Source of the DNA: Darwinibacter acetoxidans_A
GTDB lineage: Bacteria; Bacillota; Limnochordia; Darwinibacteriales; Darwinibacteriaceae
Reading direction: 5' to 3'
DNA: 64,000 bases
Assembly (NCBI GenBank): GCA_041936745.1
Contig: JBHGWS010000143.1
Coordinates: forward strand, 1-64,000
Shown: positions 24,315 through 32,399 of the stretch, piece by piece
How positions within the stretch are numbered: position 1 is the stretch's first letter
Layout of the letters: every line of letters begins with the position of its first letter
Notes under the pieces: model-generated
Told to the model about the DNA's origin: nothing
Databases searched by the model: none
Seen by the model: only the letters and a program-made list of their open reading frames with translations
Made by a program: the position numbers and the translations under genes

Positions 24315-25319
24315 CTATTTACGGGATTCCATATAAACAATCAGGTCAGTAACGCGCATGGCATAACCATATTCGTTATCGTACCAGGAGACAACCTTCA
24401 ACATGTTATCGCCGATAACTTTGGTCAAAGCAGCGTCTATTATGGAAGAATGGGGGTTGCTGCGGAAGTCGGAAGATACTAAGGGGGCTTCCTCATAGGC
24501 AAGGATACCCTTCAGCTCGCCTTCCGCCGCTTTTTTGAAAGCCGCGTTGACTTCTTCTGCAGTGACCGCTTTTTCCGTTTCCACTACTAAGTCCACAACG
24601 CTGACCGTAGCAACGGGGACGCGCATGGCGAAACCGTCAAGTTTACCGTCCAGTTCAGGCAGGACTAGGCCGACAGCTGCCGCTGCACCGGTTGTCGTCG
24701 GTACAATGTTTTCCGCCGCGGCACGGGCCCTGCGCAGATCCCTGTGAGGCAAATCCAACAGGCGCTGATCGGAAGTGTAGGCGTGTACGGTGGTCATTAA
24801 ACCTTTTTTAATGCCGAATTCATCATGGACTACTTTGGCAAACGGTGCCAAGCAGTTTGTCGTGCAGGAAGCGTTGGAAATGATGTTGTGTTTTTCCGGA
24901 TCATAGTCTTTTTCGTTAACGCCCATAACTATAGTTATGTCATCGTTGCTGGCAGGCGCGGAAATAATAACTTTTTTGGCCCCCGCATCGATATGCCACT
25001 GGGCCTGCTCCCGCTTGCGGAAAATGCCTGTAGCTTCAACGACGTATTCTACACCAAGATCGCCCCAAGGGATGTTTTTAGGATCCCGTTCGGACATAAC
25101 CTTAATGCGTCTGCCGTTAACGACGATGTAGTCCCCGTCCACACTGACGTCTGCGTCGAAAACACCGTGATTGGTGTCATACTTAAGCAGGTGAGCCAAG
25201 GTGGCGGCATCCGTCAGATCATTGACTGCAACGATCTCTACCTCAGGGTTAGCCACGGCCCCCCGGAGTACGAGACGCCCAATTCTGCCAAAGCCGTTAA
25301 TTCCAATTTTAATGCTCAT
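24315..25319 (-). CDS. gap: Glyceraldehyde-3-phosphate dehydrogenase
   Basis: A 334-residue glycolytic dehydrogenase making 1,3-bisphosphoglycerate with NAD. NGFGRIGR binds NAD, the active cysteine is in SNASCTTNC, and the VSWYDNEYGYAMRV end is typical. Its start and its AAGGAGG ribosome site lie inside the last codons of cggR (11-bp overlap). Position directly after cggR marks it as the GapA-type, catabolic enzyme. Confidence 0.98.
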   Translation of the reverse strand: MSIKIGINGFGRIGRLVLRGAVANPEVEIVAVNDLTDAATLAHLLKYDTNHGVFDADVSVDGDYIVVNGRRIKVMSERDPKNIPWGDLGVEYVVEATGIFRKREQAQWHIDAGAKKVIISAPASNDDITIVMGVNEKDYDPEKHNIISNASCTTNCLAPFAKVVHDEFGIKKGLMTTVHAYTSDQRLLDLPHRDLRRARAAAENIVPTTTGAAAAVGLVLPELDGKLDGFAMRVPVATVSVVDLVVETEKAVTAEEVNAAFKKAAEGELKGILAYEEAPLVSSDFRSNPHSSIIDAALTKVIGDNMLKVVSWYDNEYGYAMRVTDLIVYMESRK

Positions 25320-26364
25320 GTAAATCCTCCTTATATTTTTCTATCCCCTCTAAAGACATCAGCCTCCGGGCAACCCCTTCATCGGTGATGCAGACATCAC
25401 AATAACCTCTGGCCAAGACTGCTTGCACCGCCCAAGCCTTGCTGCGGCCGCCCCCCACTGTAATCACCAGGGGGATCTTTTCTAAATCAGCCAAGCGTAA
25501 CCCGACAGAAGTAGTACTATATATGATATTTCCCTTTGCATCGAAGTAATAACCAAACGCTTCGCCCACGGCACCGCTGGCGATTAACTCCATAATGGCG
25601 GCTTCATCAAAACCGCGCCTTTTAGCCATCTCTTCGGCAGTCCCGATACCGTGGAGTAAAATATCCGCCCGGCGCCCTAAGGCGATTACATCCCTAATGC
25701 GCGGTTCATTGAGCATTTGGTTGAGATGGCCCGGCAGGACATCTTCCGGCGCATGCAAGAGCCTGTAGCGACCGCCTAAACCGCCGGCCAGGCGGGCCGC
25801 CACTGTGTTGGCCTGGATTTTTACATCCTCGCCCAAACCGCCCCTGACCGGTACGACCGTCACCTGCCTCGAATCACTTCCCTCGGGGAAAAAATCAGCC
25901 ACCTGAGCCAAGGTAGTGCCGCCCGTAACCGCCAGAATATCCCCATCCCGCAAAACGTGGCGCAGATAGCGGGCTGTGGCAACGCCCAAATCCTGTTTAA
26001 CCCCGGGCTCCGTATCGGAATCACCGGGTACGATAATCATCCGGCCGACGCCTAAGGCGTGGGCAAGTTTGTTTTCCAAAAACTCCAAATCGCGAAAGTC
26101 GCGCACCATTTTCTGCAGTTTCGCCAAAACCGCTTCGCCCCGCTCGGTCAAACGAACGCCGGCGGAACTGCTTAAAATTAAGCCCTGTTCCCGCAGAAGA
26201 TGCAGTTCACCTCGGATTGTCCGCTCGGAACATGTTATTTGAGAAGCCAGAAGCCTGCGGCCCACCGGGGCCTGATTGCCGATAGCCCTTAAAAGGCTGT
26301 AGCGTCGTTCTAAAAGGTCCTCCAGTTCCGGAACAATCTGCTGCAGTGTCAGGAGAAAATCCAC
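25309..26364 (-). CDS. cggR: Central glycolytic genes regulator, SorC family
   Basis: A repressor of about 351 residues, with an N-terminal winged-helix part (SERTIRGELHLLREQGLI at roughly 45-65) and a C-terminal SorC sugar-phosphate domain (GGTTLAQVADFF, VVPVRGGLG, LLHGIGTAEEMAKRRG, ITDEGVARRLM). In Bacillus, CggR represses its own operon and fructose-1,6-bisphosphate relieves this. The frame could start earlier, but the GTG at 26364 has GAGGGGG 8 nt upstream and gives a family-like N-terminus. A matching operator lies at 26385-26420. Confidence 0.93.
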   Translation of the reverse strand: MDFLLTLQQIVPELEDLLERRYSLLRAIGNQAPVGRRLLASQITCSERTIRGELHLLREQGLILSSSAGVRLTERGEAVLAKLQKMVRDFRDLEFLENKLAHALGVGRMIIVPGDSDTEPGVKQDLGVATARYLRHVLRDGDILAVTGGTTLAQVADFFPEGSDSRQVTVVPVRGGLGEDVKIQANTVAARLAGGLGGRYRLLHAPEDVLPGHLNQMLNEPRIRDVIALGRRADILLHGIGTAEEMAKRRGFDEAAIMELIASGAVGEAFGYYFDAKGNIIYSTTSVGLRLADLEKIPLVITVGGGRSKAWAVQAVLARGYCDVCITDEGVARRLMSLEGIEKYKEDLHEH

Positions 26365-26384
26365 CCTCACAGCCCCCTCTATGG

Positions 26385-26420
26385 GATCACCAACGTCCCG
26401 CCAGGATAAATAATGTCCCG
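26385..26420 (-). promoter_or_regulatory. CggR operator (tandem half-sites)
   Basis: On the minus strand the sequence reads CGGGAC-N6-TATC-N4-CGGGAC-N6-GATC, with the same spacing as the B. subtilis CggR operator as I recall it (CGGGAC-N6-TGTC-N4-CGGGAC-N6-TGTC). It ends 20 nt before the cggR start codon. An extra TGTCCC-AAGC-GGGACA dyad overlaps its upstream end. I do not see a convincing SigA promoter between whiA and the operator. Confidence 0.85.
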
Positions 26421-26470
26421 CTTGGGACACTACTTCTCTCTCCGGAAAACGTTCCCTCCCATATTTCTTG

Positions 26471-27397
26471 TTAAAACTTTTGATCTAAATCCCTAAGCCG
26501 GGCAGCTTCCTCTTTAAGCCGGCGGATACGATAGTTTATGCCCGATTTACTCAGTTGTGGTTCCATTAAGCCGCCTAATTCCTGCAGTGAGGCATAGGGG
26601 TTTTCCAAACGGGCCCGCGCCACCTCCCTTAACTTGGGCGGCAGTTTCTCCAAACCGACAACTTGTTCGATTAAGCGGATGTCCTCTATCTGCTCCAAAG
26701 CAGCTTTAATGGTCTTGTCCACATTGGCTGTTTCGCAATTTACCAGCCTGTTCACTTGGTTGCGCATGTCTTTCAAAACCCGCACATTTTCAAAACGTAA
26801 AAGCGCGTTATGGGCGCCGCTTAAATTTAAGAAATCGACAATCTGCTGGCCGTCTTTGAGGTAAACTACAAAGGAACCTTTGCGCTGGGTAAGGCCCGGG
26901 GAAAGGCCCAGTGACCGCATCGTTTCCACTATTTTCACCGCAGTTTGGGCCCGCTCGGCGGAAATCTCCAAATGGTAGGTTTTTTCCGGGTTAGTAATCG
27001 AGCCCCGGCTTAAAAACGTCCCCCGCAAAAAAGCCCGCCGGCAGCATTTCTTGCGCAAAACCCCCGTCTTCTGCACAACGCTTTGTTCTTTAAAATCGCT
27101 GTAAACCCGCGCCGCCCACCTGTGGCCCAAAACCCGGACCGTACAGGTTTGGCTGCGTTTGGCCCGCGGTTTTACCACCAAAATCTGCGTCGGCAGATCA
27201 GGATAAAGGCCCCGTAAAAGATGCAGTATCTTCCTGGCCACGACGGGAGAAGCGTGGTTGAAATCCAAGAATTGATTCTTGTCCCCAAGCAAAAAGCCGT
27301 CTAATTCGTAGATCGCACTTAATTCCGCTGTTTTGCAGCAGCGGGCGGTGGGAATAACCCGCGCCAATTCCTGGCGCGTTTCATCGGAAAAAGACAT
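26471..27397 (-). CDS. whiA: DNA-binding protein WhiA
   Basis: A 308-residue WhiA, a homing-endonuclease-like fold plus C-terminal helix-turn-helix that acts in sporulation or cell-division control. It begins MSFSDETRQELAR, has the typical FLRGTFLSRGSITNPEKTYHLEI segment, and ends with YASLQELGGLMEPQLSKSGINYRIRRL, the HTH. It lies 2 nt after vanW. WhiA is usually linked to yvcK and rapZ; here yvcK is two genes upstream and no rapZ is seen nearby. Confidence 0.95.
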   Translation of the reverse strand: MSFSDETRQELARVIPTARCCKTAELSAIYELDGFLLGDKNQFLDFNHASPVVARKILHLLRGLYPDLPTQILVVKPRAKRSQTCTVRVLGHRWAARVYSDFKEQSVVQKTGVLRKKCCRRAFLRGTFLSRGSITNPEKTYHLEISAERAQTAVKIVETMRSLGLSPGLTQRKGSFVVYLKDGQQIVDFLNLSGAHNALLRFENVRVLKDMRNQVNRLVNCETANVDKTIKAALEQIEDIRLIEQVVGLEKLPPKLREVARARLENPYASLQELGGLMEPQLSKSGINYRIRRLKEEAARLRDLDQKF

Positions 27398-27398
27398 A

Positions 27399-28226
27399 TT
27401 AAGTTCCTCCTTCCTCCCCCAAAATCCACACCTGCACCCGCCATTGTTGGATCTCCGCTTTGACGATCACCGGTGTTTTTGAACTGTTTAAAAACTTAAA
27501 ATCGGTGTGCGGCCAAGCCACCGCGGCATCCCGGCCGTGTTGAATATAGCTGGGGGCGATTGAATGAATGCGCCTTTCCACTATTTCAAGGCCCGCCTGC
27601 CGCACCGCGTTGTAAAGTGTGCTGGAAGTCTGGCAGATGCCGCCCCCAACTCCGGGGGCAACCGTTTCGCCTAAGATAATGGGAGCGCTGCGGTAACCTC
27701 TGTCCCTGGTGCGCTCCCCGACAATTTCGTTGAAAGAAAACGTTTCACCCGGTAAAAGCAGGGTGTTGTTGATCGCCCTAAGTGATAAACGAATGTTTCC
27801 CACCCTGTCCGGGCTGCCCATTAAAGGCGTGGAAAAACTCCCGATAACGGCCGTCAGTTTCTCCAAATGTTCGCTGCGCCAAGAAGGCACAACCTCAATA
27901 CCGGCCAGCGGCACTTTTTTTGCAGCCGGCGCAGCCACAATTTGGTGCACAATTTCATCAACATCGAAGTAAAGGCCGTTTTGGTGGGGAATTATTTCAC
28001 CCGTATCCTTGTGGATCGCGGCGTTTTTCGGGGCACGGGCGGCCCTAAGCGCCATCTGCTCCACAATGACGCGCACTTCCCCCTCATAGTAATACTCCAT
28101 GGCCCGCTCTTCCAAAAAGACGCCCGCACGCACGCCGAACCAGCGGCGGTGAGCTGTCCTGTAAATAGTGGGGACACCCCAGCCCAAGGTGGATAAAAGC
28201 AGTACAAAAGCAACAATTCTGCGCAA
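27399..28226 (-). CDS. VanW-family protein
   Basis: A 275-residue protein with an N-terminal signal/anchor (about residues 4-20) and a VanW domain in its second half: LRAINNTLLLPGETFSFNEIVG, VAPGVGGGICQTSSTLYNAV and HTDFKFLNSS. VanW proteins are exported, of unknown biochemical role, and linked historically to vancomycin-resistance clusters and the envelope. The TTG start follows GGGGAGGG, which is partly inside a hairpin (28239-28263). Being between yvcK and whiA is notable and suggests an envelope role under the same control. Confidence 0.88.
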   Translation of the reverse strand: MRRIVAFVLLLSTLGWGVPTIYRTAHRRWFGVRAGVFLEERAMEYYYEGEVRVIVEQMALRAARAPKNAAIHKDTGEIIPHQNGLYFDVDEIVHQIVAAPAAKKVPLAGIEVVPSWRSEHLEKLTAVIGSFSTPLMGSPDRVGNIRLSLRAINNTLLLPGETFSFNEIVGERTRDRGYRSAPIILGETVAPGVGGGICQTSSTLYNAVRQAGLEIVERRIHSIAPSYIQHGRDAAVAWPHTDFKFLNSSKTPVIVKAEIQQWRVQVWILGEEGGT

Positions 28227-28238
28227 TTAGATCGCCCT

Positions 28239-28263
28239 CCCCAGTAGTTTATTCTACTTGGGG
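28239..28263 (-). promoter_or_regulatory. Hairpin overlapping the vanW ribosome binding site
   Basis: On the minus strand CCCCAAGTAG pairs with CTACTGGGG across an AATAAA loop with one bulged A. The GGGG arm is the beginning of the vanW Shine-Dalgarno (GGAGG at 28236-28240), and no T-run follows. It could mask the ribosome site. Confidence 0.55.
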
Positions 28264-28287
28264 AAGAATTAAAACCCCCGGCAACCT

Positions 28288-29589
28288 TCAGCCGACGCGC
28301 TCCTCCGGGCGCTCTTCCGCATGCTCTGCGGCAAGGGCCATAATCTCAGCGGCCAGCCGGCCGCTGTCGTGGCGGGCTAAGTCCGTTTTATCCATAAAAT
28401 CACCCTGCCGCACCGCCACGCCTAATTTTTCTAAAACCCCTAAATCCGCCCGGACGGGATGGGCACCTTCCGCAGCATATTTTTCCGCCTCAGCAGTTGA
28501 AATGTGGGTTTGGTTGACCAACACGTAATCCAGAATGGGTTTGTGCTGCACGTGTTTGAAAAGGGCCCGCACATGATCACCCGCGCTTAAGCCATCCGTC
28601 TCGCCGGGCTGTGTCATTACATTGCAGACATAAACCCGCAGCGCTTTGGTGTTAACTAAGGCATCGGCGAGGGGGGCCACCAAAAGATTGGGAATAATGC
28701 TGGTGTATAAACTGCCGGGCCCTAAAACGACAACATCCGCCTCTTCTATAGCCGCTAAAGCCTCAGGCAGCGCCCGGGCATCTTTGGGCACTAAAAACAC
28801 CTCTTTGATTTTACCCCCCTGCAGGGGGATGCGGCTTTCGCCCATCACCAAAGAGCCGTCGGCAAAGTGTGCCCCCAGCCTGACGGTTTCTAAAGTTGAC
28901 GGCAGCACTTTTCCCCGCACTGCCAAAACTTGGCTCACTTTGCGCACCGTTTCTTCGAAATCGCCGGTGATTTCATTCATAGCCGCAATAAATAGGTTGC
29001 CAAAACTGTGGCCGCCTAATTCGCCCGCCGAAAAACGGTGTTGGAAAAGCTTTTCCATCAAAGGCTCCGTATCTGCCAGGGCAATGATTGTGTTGCGGAT
29101 ATCGCCGGGCGGCAGCATACCGAAATCATCCCTCAACCGGCCGGAACTGCCCCCATCATCCGCCATTGTCACGATTGCAGTTAAATTGCTCGAGTATTCT
29201 TTTAAACCCCTCAGCATGGTGGCAAGCCCCGTGCCCCCTCCTAAAGCCACAATACTGGGGCCCCTTTGTAAATTACGCGTTTTATAGACGTGATCGACTA
29301 ACTTGGCTACATCTTCCGCAGGCTTAATAGCACTTACTAAAGAGCGGATACCGAAGCGGATGGCCAAAGAGATCCAAAGCAGGCCCGTAAGGATTAAAGC
29401 AGCGCCCAAAACCCAAGTATTCCAAGTTAAGTTTTCAACCAAGTCTAAAAGCCTTTGTTCCAGCAGGGAAAGAAAAGGGGAATTCAGCAAAACCGCTGCA
29501 CCTACCGCAACGCAGAGAACACCAAAAAGAAGCAGCGCCAACCACCGTTTAACCCCCATCCCCGGGTAAAGCCATTTGATTCTTTCCAA
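28288..29589 (-). CDS. yvcK: UDP-GlcNAc-binding gluconeogenesis factor YvcK (with membrane anchor)
   Basis: A 433-residue YvcK/CofD-like protein. Two N-terminal membrane segments (about 17-36 and 57-78) precede the cytosolic domain, which has VALGGGTGLATMLRGLK, TMADDGGSSGRLRDDFGMLPPGDIRN, and VVLGPGSLYTSIIPNLL. In Bacillus, YvcK binds UDP-GlcNAc and is needed for growth on gluconeogenic carbon and for normal cell shape; B. subtilis YvcK lacks such an anchor. The TTG start is close to an AGGGGTGG. It is cotranscribed with nagA/nagB and a PHP gene, placing a UDP-GlcNAc sensor beside GlcNAc catabolism. Confidence 0.92.
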   Translation of the reverse strand: MERIKWLYPGMGVKRWLALLLFGVLCVAVGAAVLLNSPFLSLLEQRLLDLVENLTWNTWVLGAALILTGLLWISLAIRFGIRSLVSAIKPAEDVAKLVDHVYKTRNLQRGPSIVALGGGTGLATMLRGLKEYSSNLTAIVTMADDGGSSGRLRDDFGMLPPGDIRNTIIALADTEPLMEKLFQHRFSAGELGGHSFGNLFIAAMNEITGDFEETVRKVSQVLAVRGKVLPSTLETVRLGAHFADGSLVMGESRIPLQGGKIKEVFLVPKDARALPEALAAIEEADVVVLGPGSLYTSIIPNLLVAPLADALVNTKALRVYVCNVMTQPGETDGLSAGDHVRALFKHVQHKPILDYVLVNQTHISTAEAEKYAAEGAHPVRADLGVLEKLGVAVRQGDFMDKTDLARHDSGRLAAEIMALAAEHAEERPEERVG

Positions 29590-29599
29590 GAAACCACCC

Positions 29600-30346
29600 C
29601 TAAGATTTTAGAAGCCTGGCATTCAGAATTTCTCTCGGCGTCAACCCGGCGCGTTTCGCCAAAGCGAGCCCTGTTTGAAAATCACCGACGCGATCGGGGC
29701 TGTGAGCATCGCTGTTGATGACAAACTTTGCCCCTTCGGAAGCGGTGATTTCTAAAATTTCCGGCGTAAGGTAATTCTTGCTTGTATTAATTTCAAAGGC
29801 CGTGTTTCGCCTGGCGCAGGCCTTCGCAACTTCTTTGTAATCGATTGCAAAGCGCTGGCCCGGATGGGTGAGGATTTTAATCTCATTTTTATAAAGCGCG
29901 TTAATGGTTGCTTCGGTATTGATCAAAAGAGAACGCTGCCTTAAAGACGGCCAGAATTTTTTGCCGTAATGGCTACCCCAAATGGCAAAGAAGTCGCGGC
30001 CCGCCTTCGGCCACACGGCCAGGTGAATGTTGGCTAAAATCAAATCCACCAGATCAATTTTATCCGCGGGCAGATCCAAATCACCGGCCGTGCTGATAAT
30101 GTTGGCTTCTATCCCCACCAACCCCCTTAGGCCTGCGTGCTCCCGGCAGGCCTCTTCTAATTCCCTGCGGATTGTCTGCAGGACATTTAAATTTCGGATG
30201 CCGTAGTGGAAAAGATGGTTAGGGCCGTGGTCGCTGATTGCAATTACTTCCAAACCAAGCTTCGCTGCCGCTGCCACGTTTTCCGCCACCGTACCCCTGC
30301 CGTGGCTGTGTTTGGTATGAGTGTGATAATCAGCAAAGCAGTACAT
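29600..30346 (-). CDS. PHP-domain phosphoesterase (YcdX-like)
   Basis: A 248-residue PHP metal-dependent phosphoesterase, no other domain. The metal motifs are ADYHTHTKHSHGRGT near the start, ISDHGPNH, GIEANI, ILTHPG, and the closing NSDAHSPDRVGDF. This set matches YcdX-like stand-alone PHP proteins rather than histidinol phosphatase, but the substrate is unknown. It overlaps the nagB stop as TAATG and is followed by yvcK after 10 nt, in the position where many Firmicutes have rapZ. Confidence 0.88.
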   Translation of the reverse strand: MYCFADYHTHTKHSHGRGTVAENVAAAAKLGLEVIAISDHGPNHLFHYGIRNLNVLQTIRRELEEACREHAGLRGLVGIEANIISTAGDLDLPADKIDLVDLILANIHLAVWPKAGRDFFAIWGSHYGKKFWPSLRQRSLLINTEATINALYKNEIKILTHPGQRFAIDYKEVAKACARRNTAFEINTSKNYLTPEILEITASEGAKFVINSDAHSPDRVGDFQTGLALAKRAGLTPREILNARLLKS

Positions 30347-31068
30347 TACAACCCGCCGGCCGCGGCTTGATCCACAACAATTGTTACATCCGGGTGCAGC
30401 TGTAAAACGGAGGCGGGCAGTTTTTCGGTGACAGGCCCTTTGACCGCCCGGGCAATCGCTTGGGCTTTACTGCCGCCATTGGCCACAAGCAGGATGCTGC
30501 GGGCCCGCATAATGGTTTTGATCCCCATGGAAACGGCCTTCGTCGGCACATCCGCTTTCGACGCAAAGAAGCGGCTGTTGGCCCTGATTGTACTTTCCGC
30601 CAATTCCACAACTCGCGTTTGGGCACCGAAAGGGCTCCCCGGTTCGTTAAAACCGATGTGGCCGTTTTCGCCGATGCCTAAAAGCTGCAGGTCTATGCCG
30701 CCGGCCCGCTTAATGGCCTCTTCGTAGCGCCTGCATTCCGCGGCTGTATCGTCCGCCGCCCCGTTTGGTATAAATATTCTGGCGGGATCAATGTTCACCT
30801 TGGAAAACAGCTCTTTCTCCATATAGTGATGGTAGCTGGCCGGGTGATCGGCGGGCAGCCCCACGTATTCATCGAGGTTAAATGTGGTTAAGCCGCTGAA
30901 ATCCAAGCCTTTTTGGTGGAATTCGGCCAAAAGCCCGTAGATGCCCACAGGCGAACTGCCCGTGGCTAAACCGAGAACGCTGGCGGGCTTTTTAACTATC
31001 TGGGCCCTGATAATTTTAGCTGCTTCTTCACTCATTCGATCATAATTATTCACTACAATTACATTCAT
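30346..31068 (-). CDS. nagB: Glucosamine-6-phosphate deaminase
   Basis: A 240-residue isomerase/deaminase converting glucosamine-6-P to fructose-6-P and ammonia. Typical segments are LATGSSPVGIYG, FNLDEYVGLPADHPASYHHYM, GIGENGHIGFNEPGSPF and MGIKTIMRARSILLVANGGSKA. A GTG three codons earlier exists, but the ATG at 31068 has better ribosome-site spacing. It follows nagA by 15 nt and is coupled to the PHP gene. Confidence 0.96.
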   Translation of the reverse strand: MNVIVVNNYDRMSEEAAKIIRAQIVKKPASVLGLATGSSPVGIYGLLAEFHQKGLDFSGLTTFNLDEYVGLPADHPASYHHYMEKELFSKVNIDPARIFIPNGAADDTAAECRRYEEAIKRAGGIDLQLLGIGENGHIGFNEPGSPFGAQTRVVELAESTIRANSRFFASKADVPTKAVSMGIKTIMRARSILLVANGGSKAQAIARAVKGPVTEKLPASVLQLHPDVTIVVDQAAAGGL

Positions 31069-31083
31069 GCAAACCACCTTCCC

Positions 31084-32256
31084 TTAGACTGCATAGGCGA
31101 CTCTGCCGGCCACGATAGTTTTCAGTACTTCATAGTCGGGAGAAAACAAGACAAAATCGGCGCGGTTGCCTTCCCTAATCCACCCCCGGTTCTCTAAGCC
31201 CAAAGAGCGGGCCGGATTGAGGCTTGCCATTTGAAACGCATGGGACAAGGAGACGTCTAATGATTCCACCATGTTTTTCACTGCCTGCATCATATTCAAA
31301 GTACTGCCGGCTAAATTGCCTTCAGGCAGCCTTGCCGAACCGCCTTCGACCACGATGTCCAGATCACCTAAAACATACTCGCCGTCCGGCAGGCCCGCTG
31401 CCTGGACCGCATCGGTAATCAATACTATTTTATCCACGCCTTTGCTCTCCAGCAAAACCCTGATAGCACCGGGATGGACGTGGACCAAATCCGCAATCAA
31501 CTGGGCCCAGATCTCGGGGCTGGCTAAAACTGCCCCCACTACCCCCGGATCCCGATGGTGCAGCCCCCGCATGCCGTTGAAGACATGGGTGGCTTGGCTG
31601 ATCCCTTCCGCAAAGCCCGCTACTGCCTCTTCGTAACTGGCATCGGAGTGGCCGATCGCTGTCCTGACGCCTTTTTCTTTCAGCCAAGCGATTGCGGCAA
31701 GGCCCCCCTCAATTTCCGGGGCTATGGTAATTAACCGCATCTTAGGGCCGAGAATTTCATAAAGATCCGCCAGTTCCGCCAGATCAGCGGCGCGGATAGC
31801 CGGCCCGTATTGGGCCCCTTTTCTTTTCTCATTGATGTAAGGGCCTTCTAAATGGAGGCCTAAAACCTCGGCTTCGTTGGGGCCCCCTACATAGTCCGCC
31901 ACAAGGCGGCTCACTTTGCGGGTGTTTTCCCGTGACGCGGTCACGGTAGTCGGTAAAAAAGCCACAGTGCCAAATTTTACGGCGTAACGGGCCATCGTCT
32001 GCAAAGACTCTTTCCTGCCGTCCATTAAATCGACTCCGTCGGAGCCGTGAATATGGATATCAATTAACCCGGGCCCAATCAGCGCACCTTGGGCATCGAT
32101 AATTTCAAAAACGCTGCTTTGGGCGGCCTTTTTAATTTTTTCACCTTCTTCTTCCTCACCTACATAGATAATTCGATCACCAATGCATACGACTGTCCCT
32201 TGGGGGATTAATTCATCGGCGATAATAGTGCCGTTCGTGATAATCAAGTTTTTCAA
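31084..32256 (-). CDS. nagA: N-acetylglucosamine-6-phosphate deacetylase
   Basis: A 390-residue amidohydrolase that removes acetate from GlcNAc-6-P, feeding NagB and wall recycling. Metal and substrate motifs are IDIHIHGSDGVDLMDG, LEGPYINEKRKGAQ, IGHSDASYEEA, THVFNGMRGLHHRDPG and ITDAVQAAG. I prefer the TTG at 32256, 8 nt after AGGAGG, over the GTG that overlaps the ribosome site. It heads the long minus-strand run that ends at eno. No riboswitch or repressor gene for it is seen here. Confidence 0.95.
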   Translation of the reverse strand: MKNLIITNGTIIADELIPQGTVVCIGDRIIYVGEEEEGEKIKKAAQSSVFEIIDAQGALIGPGLIDIHIHGSDGVDLMDGRKESLQTMARYAVKFGTVAFLPTTVTASRENTRKVSRLVADYVGGPNEAEVLGLHLEGPYINEKRKGAQYGPAIRAADLAELADLYEILGPKMRLITIAPEIEGGLAAIAWLKEKGVRTAIGHSDASYEEAVAGFAEGISQATHVFNGMRGLHHRDPGVVGAVLASPEIWAQLIADLVHVHPGAIRVLLESKGVDKIVLITDAVQAAGLPDGEYVLGDLDIVVEGGSARLPEGNLAGSTLNMMQAVKNMVESLDVSLSHAFQMASLNPARSLGLENRGWIREGNRADFVLFSPDYEVLKTIVAGRVAYAV

Positions 32257-32338
32257 ACTTCCCACCTCCTAGGGGGAGAATTCTCGTTCTCCGAAAAGGG
32301 TTCCTGCTGAGTTAACGCAGAATAAATATTAATATTAC

Positions 32339-32366
32339 TTGCATATTTTTACACACCTGTTATAAT
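32339..32366 (+). promoter_or_regulatory. SigA-type promoter of the amino acid ABC transporter
   Basis: -35 TTGCAT (32339-32344), a 16-nt spacer and a perfect -10 TATAAT (32361-32366) precede the solute-binding protein by 33 nt. The rest of 32257-32338, between divergent operons, is AT rich with a GAGAATTCTC palindrome at 32277-32286 that could be an operator. Confidence 0.78.
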
Positions 32367-32399
32367 AAGCCTTAAAATGTACCGGAAAGGATGTTTGTT

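Noticed and set aside
28646..29287. 213-codon plus-strand open frame opposite yvcK
   Set aside because: Antisense to a gene with clear YvcK motifs; low-complexity Ser/Lys/Pro translation and no ribosome site.
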